From assembly GCA_964409685.1 (NCBI GenBank), contig CAYPEJ010000014.1, positions 38,723 through 102,722 on the forward strand: a stretch of DNA of 64,000 nucleotides, in the 5' to 3' direction. The DNA is from Clostridium_AI sp964409685. GTDB lineage: Bacteria; Bacillota; Clostridia; Lachnospirales; Lachnospiraceae. The notes below the pieces were generated by a model, which saw only the letters and a program-made list of their open reading frames with translations, was not told the origin of the DNA and ran no database searches. Positions 1-7,601 of this stretch are shown here, piece by piece; within the stretch, counting starts at the first letter, position 1; each line of letters opens with the position of its first letter. The position numbers and the translations under genes are program-made.

Positions 1-807
1 ATTTTTGTCTTGAGATGCCTTTTTCAAAGATAATTGGCATATTACATTTGGGTTACTTGTATTCGATAATCTTCTGACTTCGTATACATGAGCTTTTATT
101 TTTGAAAGTGTTTTAGAGTACTTATTATCCTTGAATTGATAGGTGTACTTATCACACATCATTCTTTTTTTGTGTAAGGTTTCATCAGAATGAAGGAAGC
201 ACCTTGTTTTATCACCAACAGTTTTATATTCTATAGTGCCTAAGATATTATCTTCAGACAATCCTTGAATTATTTCCAAATTATTATTTTTCTCGTTAGG
301 TTCTGAAGAGCCGCTTGGTTTTCTGCGATAAAATGCCTCGATATTAAAATAGTCAGAGAAACTATCGGATGGAAATAATATGATTTCAGTGCCTTCTGTC
401 ATAAAAAACTTGACGTTTTTTACTGAGTAAAAGTCTTGAACCAATCCATATAGGATTGAACTATCAACATCGACAGGAATTCCTTTTTTGCCAACTTTAT
501 AGTATTTTTTATATAATCCATCCATATATGCAATTATTCTCTTACAGTTATCAGACTTCGGCACTTTGTTCCTTTTTGAAAAATCAAATTTTTTAGTTTC
601 TTCATTTGGAAACAAAACAAATTGGCAGCATTGAGAATCGCAGGCCTTGACTTCGATGAAGAATTCTTCACTGCCTGAAGGTTCAACTTTAATGTCTGCT
701 TTAGTTGAATCGGATTTTCCGTAGGGTTCTATTGCGTTGTTTTTGCCGTATATTCTTTTTAAATACTCATAACATCTATTTTCTAACTCCTCCCACGCAC
801 TAGCCAT
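1..807 (-). CDS. PD-(D/E)XK type II restriction endonuclease-like protein, cut by the window edge
   Basis: The frame is open from an ATG at 805-807 to base 1, so at least 269 residues are seen and the C-terminus lies outside. Residues about 38-53 read ADIKV, then FFIEVKAC: a D-X(n)-ExK nuclease signature, with the catalytic Asp, Glu and Lys all present. A GAGGTG ribosome site lies about 6-12 bases before the ATG, and the start follows the methylase stop by only 6 bases, so the two are co-transcribed and probably coupled. Family knowledge: a nuclease beside a C5-cytosine methylase is normally its cognate type II restriction enzyme. I do not recognise the subtype or recognition site. Confidence 0.72.
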   Translation of the reverse strand, partial: MASAWEELENRCYEYLKRIYGKNNAIEPYGKSDSTKADIKVEPSGSEEFFIEVKACDSQCCQFVLFPNEETKKFDFSKRNKVPKSDNCKRIIAYMDGLYKKYYKVGKKGIPVDVDSSILYGLVQDFYSVKNVKFFMTEGTEIILFPSDSFSDYFNIEAFYRRKPSGSSEPNEKNNNLEIIQGLSEDNILGTIEYKTVGDKTRCFLHSDETLHKKRMMCDKYTYQFKDNKYSKTLSKIKAHVYEVRRLSNTSNPNVICQLSLKKASQDKN

Positions 808-813
808 GAGTCA

Positions 814-1785
814 TTACACCTCGCTTTCTATGAAAATTTTTATTGAATTGCCAAGTGCTTTTATAACATTTACAGTCATTGCATTCCCTGCCTGCATAAG
901 TAGATGCCTGTCTGTAACTTCATTTTTTACTTTATCTGCATACTCTTTTGGGAAGCCTTGTAAGAGCAAAGCTTCATATCCTGTCAACTGGTAAATCGTA
1001 TGGTTTTTAACATACAGAACGCCATCTCGCTGGGCTCTTAATGTTGGGCAACGTCCATCATAAATTCGAAGGTCATTCATTCGTGTATCAATGATTTTTC
1101 CTTCCATCTCTTTAATATCATCCACGGTATACTTTCCGTTATTGGTAGGGTTTTTTAAGTAGTAAGAAAGAATTTCGAGTCTTTCGGGCGTTGCTACATT
1201 GTCATCAATAAGGAAATCTGATAAGGGTGGTTTATCTATTGGCTCTGGCCACCTGAATTCTGACATATCTTTGCCTAAGTCCTTTCTAATACCAACAAAG
1301 TATACTCGTTGACGCATTTGAGGGACGCCATATTCAAAACTTGTGAGAACTTTATAAACCACATCATAGCCTACTTGATTTAATTCATTAATGATAATCT
1401 TTATTGTATTTCCTTTGTCATGAGTTACTAATCCTTTGACGTTTTCTAACAGGAAGCATTTGGGGTGTGTCTCTTCTATGATTCTCGCCAAATGGAATAT
1501 TATTTGTCCTCTATCATCAGAGAAACCCTCTTTTCTACCTATTACAGAAAAAGTCTGACATGGGAATCCAGCGATTAACATATCATATGGTGGTAGCTTT
1601 TCAGTTTTAATCCTCTTCAAATTATAGTAATAGGGTTCATCCTTAGTATCGTGCATTAATGTATATGTACGAACAGCAAGCTTACTTGTATCTGAATAGC
1701 CAATGCTTTTTAATCCGGCTTGCTCTAAACCCAGACGTCCGCCACCAATACCAGAGCATAAATCTAAAAATGTATTAATCTCCAT
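814..1785 (-). CDS. C5-cytosine DNA methyltransferase of a restriction-modification system
   Basis: A 323-residue protein with all the main C5-MTase motifs in order: motif I FLDLCSGIGGGRLGLE near the start, motif IV GFPCQTFS with the catalytic Cys (about residue 76), motif VI ENVKG, motif VIII QMRQRVYF, a short target-recognition region, and motif X AGNAMTVNV near the end. It transfers methyl from SAM to cytosine C5, protecting host DNA from the adjacent nuclease. Length is normal for small monospecific enzymes. It sits between a regulator-like HTH gene (5 bases upstream) and the nuclease (6 bases downstream), the usual controller, methylase, nuclease order. Confidence 0.93.
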   Translation of the reverse strand: MEINTFLDLCSGIGGGRLGLEQAGLKSIGYSDTSKLAVRTYTLMHDTKDEPYYYNLKRIKTEKLPPYDMLIAGFPCQTFSVIGRKEGFSDDRGQIIFHLARIIEETHPKCFLLENVKGLVTHDKGNTIKIIINELNQVGYDVVYKVLTSFEYGVPQMRQRVYFVGIRKDLGKDMSEFRWPEPIDKPPLSDFLIDDNVATPERLEILSYYLKNPTNNGKYTVDDIKEMEGKIIDTRMNDLRIYDGRCPTLRAQRDGVLYVKNHTIYQLTGYEALLLQGFPKEYADKVKNEVTDRHLLMQAGNAMTVNVIKALGNSIKIFIESEV

Positions 1786-1790
1786 TGTTC

Positions 1791-2747
1791 TTAATCCTTT
1801 ATAGTTTCCAAGATGTCTTCTAACTTACAATCCATTGCTTCACAGATTTTCAAAAGAACATCAGTAGTGATATTTGCACCATTGCCAAGTTTAGCAATGG
1901 AAGCTGCACTGATTCTGGCAGCCTCTTTCAAATCATTTTTACTCCTTGCTTCCGCAACAGCCTTACCCGAAGCAAGAATTTTGCCATTTATTCTTTCAGT
2001 TGCTGTTTCTTTAGGCACTTCAGTATTTGAAGATTCGGTGTCAACAGTATCAACAACCTCTGCTTCAATTGTTTCACTTGTGGTTTTGACTGCTATAATT
2101 CTTGTGATTGAATTGTCGACAGTAGCAGTATACTTCCAAGGTGATTTAGGACCGCTTTGTGTATGCCATGCTTCAAATGTCGGACGACCTTTGGTATTGT
2201 CTGTTCTTTCATTGATGATAAACCCAAGGACGGAGAGCAAAAACACCGGCAGTTCTACTTCTGTGATATTGTCCAATTCATTCTTTGCAGCTCTTTGCTC
2301 AAGTGAAACAGAAAAAAGACGTATTCGAAGGGATTTCTACATCATTCTGTATTACTTCAAAAAGAGCTTTTACAAGCCACTCTGAACGCACTTCATTTAT
2401 GTATTTGTTTATGAACTCTGACATTCTGTTTAGAAGGTCAGGGTCTTTTTGTTTTACCGAAGAATTAAAGGAACTAACAAACGAAGAGTCAGTAAAGGGG
2501 ATATATGTGGTTCCATAGTCTTGGCAGGTCTTGAATGCGTAGTGCATTTTCCAAATGTTCTGCTTTGACTTGATACAAAACTGTTTCAAGTGACCACTTC
2601 GACTAACCCCATCATTACATCGGTTTCTTTCAGTCCATCAGATCCACCATTGTATTTATCTCTTGCTTTTGTACGTGTTTTTCTCGCCTGAAGAATCAAT
2701 GAAAATAATATTCCTCCGCAAAGATAGGGCACCTTTGTTGGGGTCAT
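1791..2747 (-). pseudogene. Broken regulator-like gene with C-terminal Cro/C1 HTH
   Basis: An excellent start exists at 2745-2747 (AAGGAGG eight bases upstream) and the reading opens MTPTKVPYLCGGILFSLI. That frame meets TGA at 2586-2588. Similar-looking coding sense continues in another frame (2299 to about 2545, containing CQDYGTTYIPFTDSSF), then returns to the first frame after a run of six A at about 2311-2316 (plus strand) and reads to 1791. The two shifts compensate. The last 160 residues, readable from a TTG at 2276, end in a Cro/C1-like HTH (about residues 100-161, TTDVLLKICEAMDCKLEDIL). I infer one ancestral protein of about 310 residues, now damaged; the HTH half could still be made. 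Its position upstream of the methylase suggests a controller role. Confidence 0.62.
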
Positions 2748-2905
2748 CCTTACAACCTCCTTTATTTAGTAACCTTAGAAAGCTAAGAAAGACAATAGAA
2801 GGAGTTTCATCTGTTGACGGAAGCATTAGCCACTATAGGTTTATAAGTGAAGATTGAGATAGGCTGTAGATATATTTACTTCTACCGCAATTACATTATT
2901 TCCAG

Positions 2906-2986
2906 TATATCAGATAAATGTGAAAAAATCTACACTTTGTGATTTGAATCATGCGAATGTGAAGAAAAATTCGTAAATCTGATATA
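2906..2986. repeat. Inverted 10-bp arms between divergent genes
   Basis: TATATCAGAT at 2906-2915 is repeated in inverted orientation as ATCTGATATA at 2977-2986, 61 bases apart. The site lies between the minus-strand regulator-like pseudogene and the plus-strand small gene, where operators for a controller protein would be expected. Binding is inference only. Confidence 0.35.
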
Positions 2987-3024
2987 AAACTTCAATTTTA
3001 ATAGAGAAAGCGAGGTGATTGGCA

Positions 3025-3159
3025 ATGGCTAAGAACTCAAAGCAAACATCCAAGGCAGTTGCTTCGAAAGCAAGCAAAGTTCTTCGTGATGGACGCTACA
3101 GTAAAACATCAAAGTCTGTAGCAGGAAGTGCATTAGAACAGACAAAAACAAAGAAGTAA
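3025..3159 (+). CDS. Small basic protein, 44 residues, unknown function
   Basis: ATG at 3025 after GAGGTGAT (3012-3019). The product starts MAKNSKQTSKAVASKASKVL and ends in LEQTKTKK; about a quarter of residues are Lys or Arg and it is rich in Ser and Ala with no membrane segment. It diverges from the restriction-modification genes and is followed by a hairpin. I have an impression of similar small basic proteins near mobile or restriction loci but cannot assign a function. The good ribosome site and following hairpin argue that it is a real gene. Confidence 0.6.
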   Translation: MAKNSKQTSKAVASKASKVLRDGRYSKTSKSVAGSALEQTKTKK

Positions 3160-3168
3160 ATAAAAAAA

Positions 3169-3205
3169 GGTAGTCGGAGACTGATTTAAAATCAACCCGA
3201 CTACC
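3169..3205 (+). terminator. Hairpin after the 44-residue gene
   Basis: GGTAGTCGG at 3169-3177 pairs with CCGACTACC at 3197-3205. There is no long T run directly after it on the plus strand, but A7 at 3162-3168 would give a U run for minus-strand transcription, so it may also work for reading from the right. Confidence 0.5.
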
Positions 3206-3219
3206 ACCCGAAAGGGATT

Positions 3220-3458
3220 TTAGTAATCACGTATGTGACTAAGAATGTCAGAAACAACTATGTTGTAGGTTGCTTCGGATGGAGCAGTCCAATAGCTTCG
3301 CATATAGATTGCAGGATAATCCATATCACGAGTTTCAAATACACAGTTGGGTTCGTAACTATCGTACTCCACTTCAAACACATCTTCTTGTTTTTGAAGT
3401 GTGAAGTATTCTGCATCCCCTTCTTCAATCATTTTTGCAAGCATTCTAGCAATAGAAC
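3220..3458 (-). CDS. C-terminal fragment of an unknown protein, truncated at a recombination joint
   Basis: The minus-strand frame ending at 3220 reads about 80 residues from LCSIARMLAKMIEEGDAEYF to ILSHIRDY, with mixed acidic and aromatic composition and no family I recognise. The frame formally continues to an ATG at 3516, but that part lies antisense within the phosphatase remnant that starts at 3459, so the true N-terminus has been lost or replaced. It marks the inner edge of the restriction-modification island. Confidence 0.45.
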
Positions 3459-3857
3459 AAAGACCTTGTCCGCAAGCAAGGATATGAAAAACAATTTCTA
3501 ATCGAATCTCGCGCAACCAGTCGAGAAGAGATCGGAAACCACATCCACCCAGGAACTCGTAAGAAAATGCATGAAGTTGGAATCCCTACAGACAACCGAA
3601 CAGCAACACAGATGACCAAATCCGACTACAACAAATACGATTTTCTAATCGGCATGGATAGCTGGAACCGACGCAACATTCTAAGAATCATTGGACAAGA
3701 CCCCGAAAATAAAGTCCATTTGCTTCTAGAATACGCCAATCGCACAGGAGACATTGCCGATCCATGGTACACAGGAAACTTCGATGCCACCTACAACGAT
3801 GTACTTGCGGGATGTAACGGATTACTACAATTCATCCAAGACAAAGGTCTATTATAA
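3459..3857 (+). pseudogene. 5'-truncated low-molecular-weight protein tyrosine phosphatase
   Basis: The remnant corresponds to about residue 26 to the C-terminus of the intact copy at 13013-13486. The first 75 bases, including the CHGNICRSP phosphate-binding loop with the catalytic Cys and Arg, are missing. The first ATG (3567) would give a 96-residue product without an active site. The general-acid loop DPWYTG is retained. It is a product of the duplication, not a functional phosphatase. Confidence 0.85.
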
Positions 3858-3967
3858 ATATTAAAAAATAGACCACCAAACCAACCAAGTCCCTCACTCC
3901 ACGCTCCGTAGGTTGAATCATTATCTCGTCAATGCTATCCTCTTAAATGAAAGGACGGTGCATAACT

Positions 3968-4552
3968 ATGAATCAATACGTTACAAGTACCACAATCAAA
4001 ACATTAAGAGAAAAGCAACACATGACTCAAAGTGATTTAGCTAACCGAATTGGAGTGAGTGACAAAACCATTTCCAAATGGGAAACTGCAAAAGGACTTC
4101 CCGACATTTCACTAATTGAACCACTAGCCAAAGCACTCAGCATCTCAGTTTACGAACTAATCTCAGGTGACTATATCAACAATCAAAATAAATCAGCAAA
4201 CATGATAAAATCTAAACTCTATGTATGTCCAATCTGCGGAAACATCATGCACTCCATGGGAGAAGTCATGCTCAGTTGCTGTGGCATTCATTTACCAATA
4301 TTAGAAATGGAAGAACCAAGCGATGACCATGTTATAAACATAGAGAGAATCGAAAACGACTATTATGTATCCATCTCTCATGAGATGACAAAAGAACATT
4401 TTATTTCTTTCATTGCCTACGCAACTACAGATAAATTTGAACTAGTAAAGCTTTATCCAGAAACAAATGCAGAAGTACGTTTTCAAATAAAAGGTCATGG
4501 AGTTATCTATTACTATTGTAACAAGCATGGATTATTTGGAAAGCGAGTATAA
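3968..4552 (+). CDS. XRE-family regulator with C-terminal zinc-ribbon domain (left copy)
   Basis: 194 residues from the ATG at 3968, chosen because AAAGGACGG lies nine bases upstream; an in-frame ATG at 3947 has no ribosome site. Residues about 8-62 are a Cro/C1 HTH (MTQSDLANRIGVSDKTISKW). A CPICGN...SCCGIH cluster at about 84-102 and YCNKHGLF at the end suggest a metal-binding, desulfoferrodoxin-like C-terminal half. It is almost identical to 13597-14181 and differs in the penultimate codon (R rather than Q). It likely senses a metal or oxidant and controls nearby genes; the target is unknown. Confidence 0.85.
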   Translation: MNQYVTSTTIKTLREKQHMTQSDLANRIGVSDKTISKWETAKGLPDISLIEPLAKALSISVYELISGDYINNQNKSANMIKSKLYVCPICGNIMHSMGEVMLSCCGIHLPILEMEEPSDDHVINIERIENDYYVSISHEMTKEHFISFIAYATTDKFELVKLYPETNAEVRFQIKGHGVIYYYCNKHGLFGKRV

Positions 4553-4630
4553 TCATAGAATGAGTTGAAATATGAATGAGTTGTAATAAATGATATTCCA
4601 ATCATTGCTTCCAATAAAATTGAAAATATA

Positions 4631-4905
4631 AAAGCCTTCTTCAAAATCGTCAGAATCATCAAAGATATCTTCATTTTAAAATGCTTTTTGGGGATGTGGT
4701 GGATTAGCCGTTCGATGAACTCGAGTGCAGGTATGGTCTTAACCATGAGTTTATCGTCTTCGTGTTGATGCTGGCATTGTATTATTTTAAAAGACATAGC
4801 AGTGGTACGGTCAATGGAGTATATGTTGTCGCAAGTAGGACAGAAGCGATTTTTACAGCGAAAAGGAACAAATTTATGCTCGCCATAGTTTGAACAGCCG
4901 TACAT
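4631..4905 (-). pseudogene. IS91-type transposase remnant with two internal deletions
   Basis: From about 4905 the minus strand reads MYGCSNYGEHKFVPFRCKNR then FCPTC, the N-terminal zinc-binding domain of IS91-type Y2 transposases. It jumps from SFKIIQCQHQ directly to HEDDKLMVKTIPALEFIERL and HIPKKHFKM, which in the longer remnant at 10534 lies well downstream, so the catalytic middle is deleted. After HFKM the sequence is joined, out of frame, to the tail (EDIFDDSDDFEEGF) of the small acidic accessory gene seen intact at 10263-10460. The frame then runs on by chance into the duplicated segment. Confidence 0.85.
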
Positions 4906-5016
4906 GGCACCACCAAAAAGAATCCCTCAAAATTGAGGGGCAGGGGAGTTGAGGTGTGCTTGCACATTTTGTTTTGTCAGATACAAAACAGAAATATACA
5001 AAATATTCAGAAAAAA

Positions 5017-5046
5017 TTGACAAATTACGTATTTAAGAAGTATAAT
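5017..5046 (+). promoter_or_regulatory. Consensus sigma-A promoter for the riboswitch transcript
   Basis: TTGACA at 5017-5022 and TATAAT at 5041-5046 with an 18-base spacer: both hexamers are perfect. Transcription would start around 5052-5055, at the 5' edge of the riboswitch. Confidence 0.85.
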
Positions 5047-5054
5047 ATAGACAT

Positions 5055-5130
5055 TTAAATACGGCAAAACAGCCGAAAGGCTGTGACAGCAAAGCTAAAG
5101 GGCTTGAAATGAAGTATGGTAGCTAGTAAC
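5055..5130 (+). promoter_or_regulatory. Cyclic di-GMP-I (GEMM-type) riboswitch
   Basis: The sequence carries the recognisable GEMM features in order: ACGGCAAAACAGCC-GAAA-GGCTGTGAC, an eight-base-class P2 stem capped by a GAAA tetraloop, then AGCAAAGC, AAAGGGCTT and ATGGTAGCT with a closing 3' strand. It starts just after a perfect promoter and is followed by an intrinsic terminator at 5137-5166, the arrangement of a transcription-terminating switch. Family knowledge: this RNA class binds cyclic di-GMP. I infer it controls the operon beginning at 5259. The call rests on motif recognition, not a covariance search. Confidence 0.82.
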
Positions 5131-5136
5131 ACTTTT

Positions 5137-5166
5137 AACATTGCTCGTTTTGGCAATGTTTTTTTT
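5137..5166 (+). terminator. Riboswitch-associated intrinsic terminator
   Basis: AACATTGC (5137-5144) pairs with GCAATGTT (5153-5160), continuing into a run of eight T ending at 5166. Placed seven bases after the aptamer, it is well positioned to be the regulated expression platform. Confidence 0.85.
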
Positions 5167-5167
5167 A

Positions 5168-5206
5168 ATTCATAGGAAATTCCGCTTCGCTATATTTCCT
5201 ATGAAT
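5168..5206. repeat. Palindromic element with GCTTCGC loop
   Basis: ATTCATAGGAAAT (5168-5180) and ATTTCCTATGAAT (5194-5206) are perfect inverted arms around TCCGCTTCGCTAT. A related palindrome with the same loop core occurs at 10181-10213 and a weaker one at 11073-11112, each next to IS91-type debris. They may be element termini or a small dispersed repeat. Confidence 0.6.
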
Positions 5207-5258
5207 CAAAAAGCCCCTAAAAAGCAGGGGCAGGAGGCGCACTCAGGGGGATTTTGGA

Positions 5259-5519
5259 ATGTTTTCTTGTGATAAATGTGGTTTATGCTGTATGCATATT
5301 GATGAGTCTTCATTGGATGAGGGGTTAGATCGGGGAGATGGTGTGTGTAAATATTTTGATGAAGAAACACATTTATGCCAGATATATGCGGATAGACCTA
5401 TTTTTTGTAATGTAGATAAATTTTATGATGAACATTTATCATCAAAGTATTCTAAAGAAGAATTTTATGCAGTAAATTATGAATCCTGCAAAACACTTAA
5501 AGAAAGGTATGGGGGTTAA
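5259..5519 (+). CDS. YkgJ-like cysteine-cluster protein
   Basis: 86 residues with CDKCGLCC near the N-terminus, then VCKYFDEETHLCQIY and RPIFCNVDKF: the CxxCxxCC...C...C...C pattern of the YkgJ/UPF0153 family, thought to bind Zn or an Fe-S centre. The biochemical role is not established. AGGGGGAT lies about eight bases upstream of the ATG. It is the first gene of a four-gene operon (next start 2 bases after its stop) and lies 93 bases after the riboswitch terminator. Shorter than typical YkgJ proteins. Confidence 0.75.
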   Translation: MFSCDKCGLCCMHIDESSLDEGLDRGDGVCKYFDEETHLCQIYADRPIFCNVDKFYDEHLSSKYSKEEFYAVNYESCKTLKERYGG

Positions 5520-5521
5520 TT

Positions 5522-5926
5522 ATGTATTTATCACTACTTAACACAGAACAGAAAAAGTTATTTTTGAGTTTAGCTTATAATCTTGTCACATCCGATGGTG
5601 ATTTTAGCGAGAGCGAAAGAGTAGCAATTCAAAGTTATTCTATGGAAATGAACATGGAATTAAAAATAGAGGATGTAGATAATGATATAAATCGAGTTGT
5701 TGATAATATAAATTCAATTTGTGGTATTCGAGAAAAGAAAATTATTGTTTTTGAGATGGTAGGTTTAGCAATGGCAGATTGTAATTTTGATGATGGTGAG
5801 CGTGAAATTGTAAAGAAAGCATTAACGATGTTTGGATTAGATTTGCAATTTGGAGATTTTTGTGAGAAAAAGCTTTCTGAATACTTTAACTTACAAGAAG
5901 AATTGAACTCAAACATCCTGTCATAA
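5522..5926 (+). CDS. TerB-like helical protein
   Basis: 134 residues, all-helical in character, with two acidic repeats typical of TerB-like domains: SDGDFSESERVAI at about residues 24-36 and ADCNFDDGEREIV at about 82-94. TerB-like proteins bind divalent metals and occur in tellurite-resistance and stress or phage-defence operons, usually with membrane partners. Start is two bases after the previous stop, with the GGGGG ribosome site inside the upstream gene. Next gene begins 19 bases on. Confidence 0.7.
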   Translation: MYLSLLNTEQKKLFLSLAYNLVTSDGDFSESERVAIQSYSMEMNMELKIEDVDNDINRVVDNINSICGIREKKIIVFEMVGLAMADCNFDDGEREIVKKALTMFGLDLQFGDFCEKKLSEYFNLQEELNSNILS

Positions 5927-5945
5927 AATTTGAGGGGGCGAGATA

Positions 5946-7583
5946 ATGTTTGGTTTTTTTAAGAGAAAAAAGAAAAGTGAGCAAAATAATTTAGCCGATC
6001 AAGTTTCTTTAGGGGTTAATGCTGGAAATCTAGAAAGACATAGTGATGCAGGAAGAGAATTTGTTAAAGCGTTTTCGGGATATGATGGAACAACAGGGCA
6101 AAATCTTAAAAAAGGGCTTTCTCAAATTTCAAATATGAAATTAAATCCTGACCCAAATTATTATAAAAGAAATGTTAAACAACAAGCTGGGTTTTCAGCC
6201 GAAGTATTGGATGCTGCAAGAAAAAATAAGAATGCAATTTTGAATGGTGATTCAGAAAGGTATTCAAGGGTTGATGATGTAGCTGGGCATAAAACCAATG
6301 AGACTGCTTTTGATATAACAGCGCTTGATAGCAGTGGAAATGAAATATATGATTTATCAGGACAAATGAAATTTTTGAAATTTCAAATGAATGATAATGG
6401 TGTTTATACTATTGATACTAAGGATTTCTCAAAAGTGATTTCTGGAATAAAAAAAGAAAATGGAGTTAATTTTAGAGATAAATATCCTGAAGGAAAATAT
6501 ATTGTTCCAAAGGATGCGTTCGATGATGTAAAAAAAGAATTACATACTATTGAGAAAGAACTTCAGAAAAAATATGACAACGCTCTAAAGACAGGAAATG
6601 TTGAATTGCAAGAAAAGTTTAAAACGGAATTAGACTATGCAAAAAAAGTTGACAAAAACTTAATGAAAAGTGAAGTCACTGCTAATGATGCGATTGTTGC
6701 TCGACTTGAACCTGATAAGTTAACAAGGAAAGAGATAGTTAAGTTAGGTCACGAAGCGGGTGTTAACTATGCAAAATCTGCTGCTGTGATTAAGGGTTCG
6801 ATGACGTTTGCAAGATGTCTTAATAAGGTAGTGAATGGAGAAATGACTGCCCAAGAGGCCGCCGCTGAAATAACTACTGAAACAGCAAAAGGTGCTATTG
6901 TAGGTTATGCAACGGGACAAGCAAACACAGCTTTAGCCGCAGTTATGAGAAATTCATCAAAGGAGGCTTTAAGAAAATTAGGTGGTTCAAGTGCACCAGC
7001 ACAAATAGTGACATTTACAACAAGCGTTTTTCGTATAGTAAATGACAGAATGGAAGGAAAAATTACAGATGAGGAATGCTTTCATAATATTGCAAAATCT
7101 GGAGTTGGTGTAATAGGAACTTTTAAAGCGGGAGTTGTTGGAGAGGTAGCAGGAAAAGCAATTGGAAAGAAGATAGGTGGTGCAGTCGGAGCCTTTGGTG
7201 GCCCCGTCGGTGCTATTGTTGGTTCGGTAGTTGCAGGTGTGGTTATTGATGCAACATATGATTATGCTGTAAAAACAATTAAAGCCCCAGGGATTGCTAG
7301 AGCCGAAAGAATACAAATAGAACAACAATGTGAACAATTGCATTTGCAGTTAGAAGAATATAGAGAGAATTTTAGAAGAACCTATATAGCAAATACAAAT
7401 GAATTGGTAGGGGTTTTCGGAAATTCATTACAAGATATGGCTACTGCGTTAAAAATGAATGATGCCGACTCATTCATTATGGGGGCAAATACAATAACTA
7501 AAGCTTTGGGTGTAAAAACACAGTTTAACACAGTTGATGAATTCGAGGCTTTTTTGGATTCAGATGATGCTTTTGACTTATAG
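5946..7583 (+). CDS. Large glycine-zipper protein of unknown function
   Basis: 545 residues after a GAGGGGGCGAG ribosome site. It starts with a very basic stretch (FGFFKRKKKSEQ), then a soluble part to about 290 with a Lys/Glu-rich coiled-coil-like section at about 195-245. Next come two alanine/glycine-rich segments: about 300-345 (TAKGAIVGYATGQANTALAA) and 390-445 (VGVIGTFKAGVVGEVAGKAI, GGAVGAFGG, VGSVVAGVVI). The latter are glycine-zipper repeats able to form membrane helices or pores. An acidic tail follows. I recognise no enzymatic motif. In the operon with TerB-like and second glycine-zipper genes, a membrane-acting effector or stress channel is possible. Confidence 0.7.
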   Translation: MFGFFKRKKKSEQNNLADQVSLGVNAGNLERHSDAGREFVKAFSGYDGTTGQNLKKGLSQISNMKLNPDPNYYKRNVKQQAGFSAEVLDAARKNKNAILNGDSERYSRVDDVAGHKTNETAFDITALDSSGNEIYDLSGQMKFLKFQMNDNGVYTIDTKDFSKVISGIKKENGVNFRDKYPEGKYIVPKDAFDDVKKELHTIEKELQKKYDNALKTGNVELQEKFKTELDYAKKVDKNLMKSEVTANDAIVARLEPDKLTRKEIVKLGHEAGVNYAKSAAVIKGSMTFARCLNKVVNGEMTAQEAAAEITTETAKGAIVGYATGQANTALAAVMRNSSKEALRKLGGSSAPAQIVTFTTSVFRIVNDRMEGKITDEECFHNIAKSGVGVIGTFKAGVVGEVAGKAIGKKIGGAVGAFGGPVGAIVGSVVAGVVIDATYDYAVKTIKAPGIARAERIQIEQQCEQLHLQLEEYRENFRRTYIANTNELVGVFGNSLQDMATALKMNDADSFIMGANTITKALGVKTQFNTVDEFEAFLDSDDAFDL

Positions 7584-7601
7584 GAAAAGGAGGAAGTTCG
7601 T

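Larger units (their letters stand above)
3459..4630. repeat. Left copy of a 1.17-kb duplication
   Basis: Bases 3459-4630 match 13088-14259 at a constant offset of 9629 with only scattered single-base differences (for example a/c at 3491, the codon giving R versus Q at the end of the regulator). It carries a 5'-truncated phosphatase and a complete XRE regulator. Identity stops abruptly at both ends: into the restriction-island fragment on the left and an IS91-type remnant on the right. Confidence 0.93.

Noticed and set aside
1813..2385. 190-codon plus-strand reading frame
   Set aside because: It lies antisense to the regulator-like HTH gene, has no ribosome site and no recognisable motifs.
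3220..3516. 98-codon minus-strand gene starting at 3516
   Set aside because: The first part is antisense to the phosphatase remnant beyond the joint at 3459; only the C-terminal part up to 3458 is plausible.
4513..4905. 130-codon frame taken as one intact protein
   Set aside because: It joins a transposase fragment, out-of-frame accessory-gene tail and antisense of the duplicated block.
5168..5206. Perfect palindrome considered as a second terminator of the riboswitch
   Set aside because: No T run follows, and related copies occur next to IS91-type debris, so it is treated as a repeat.
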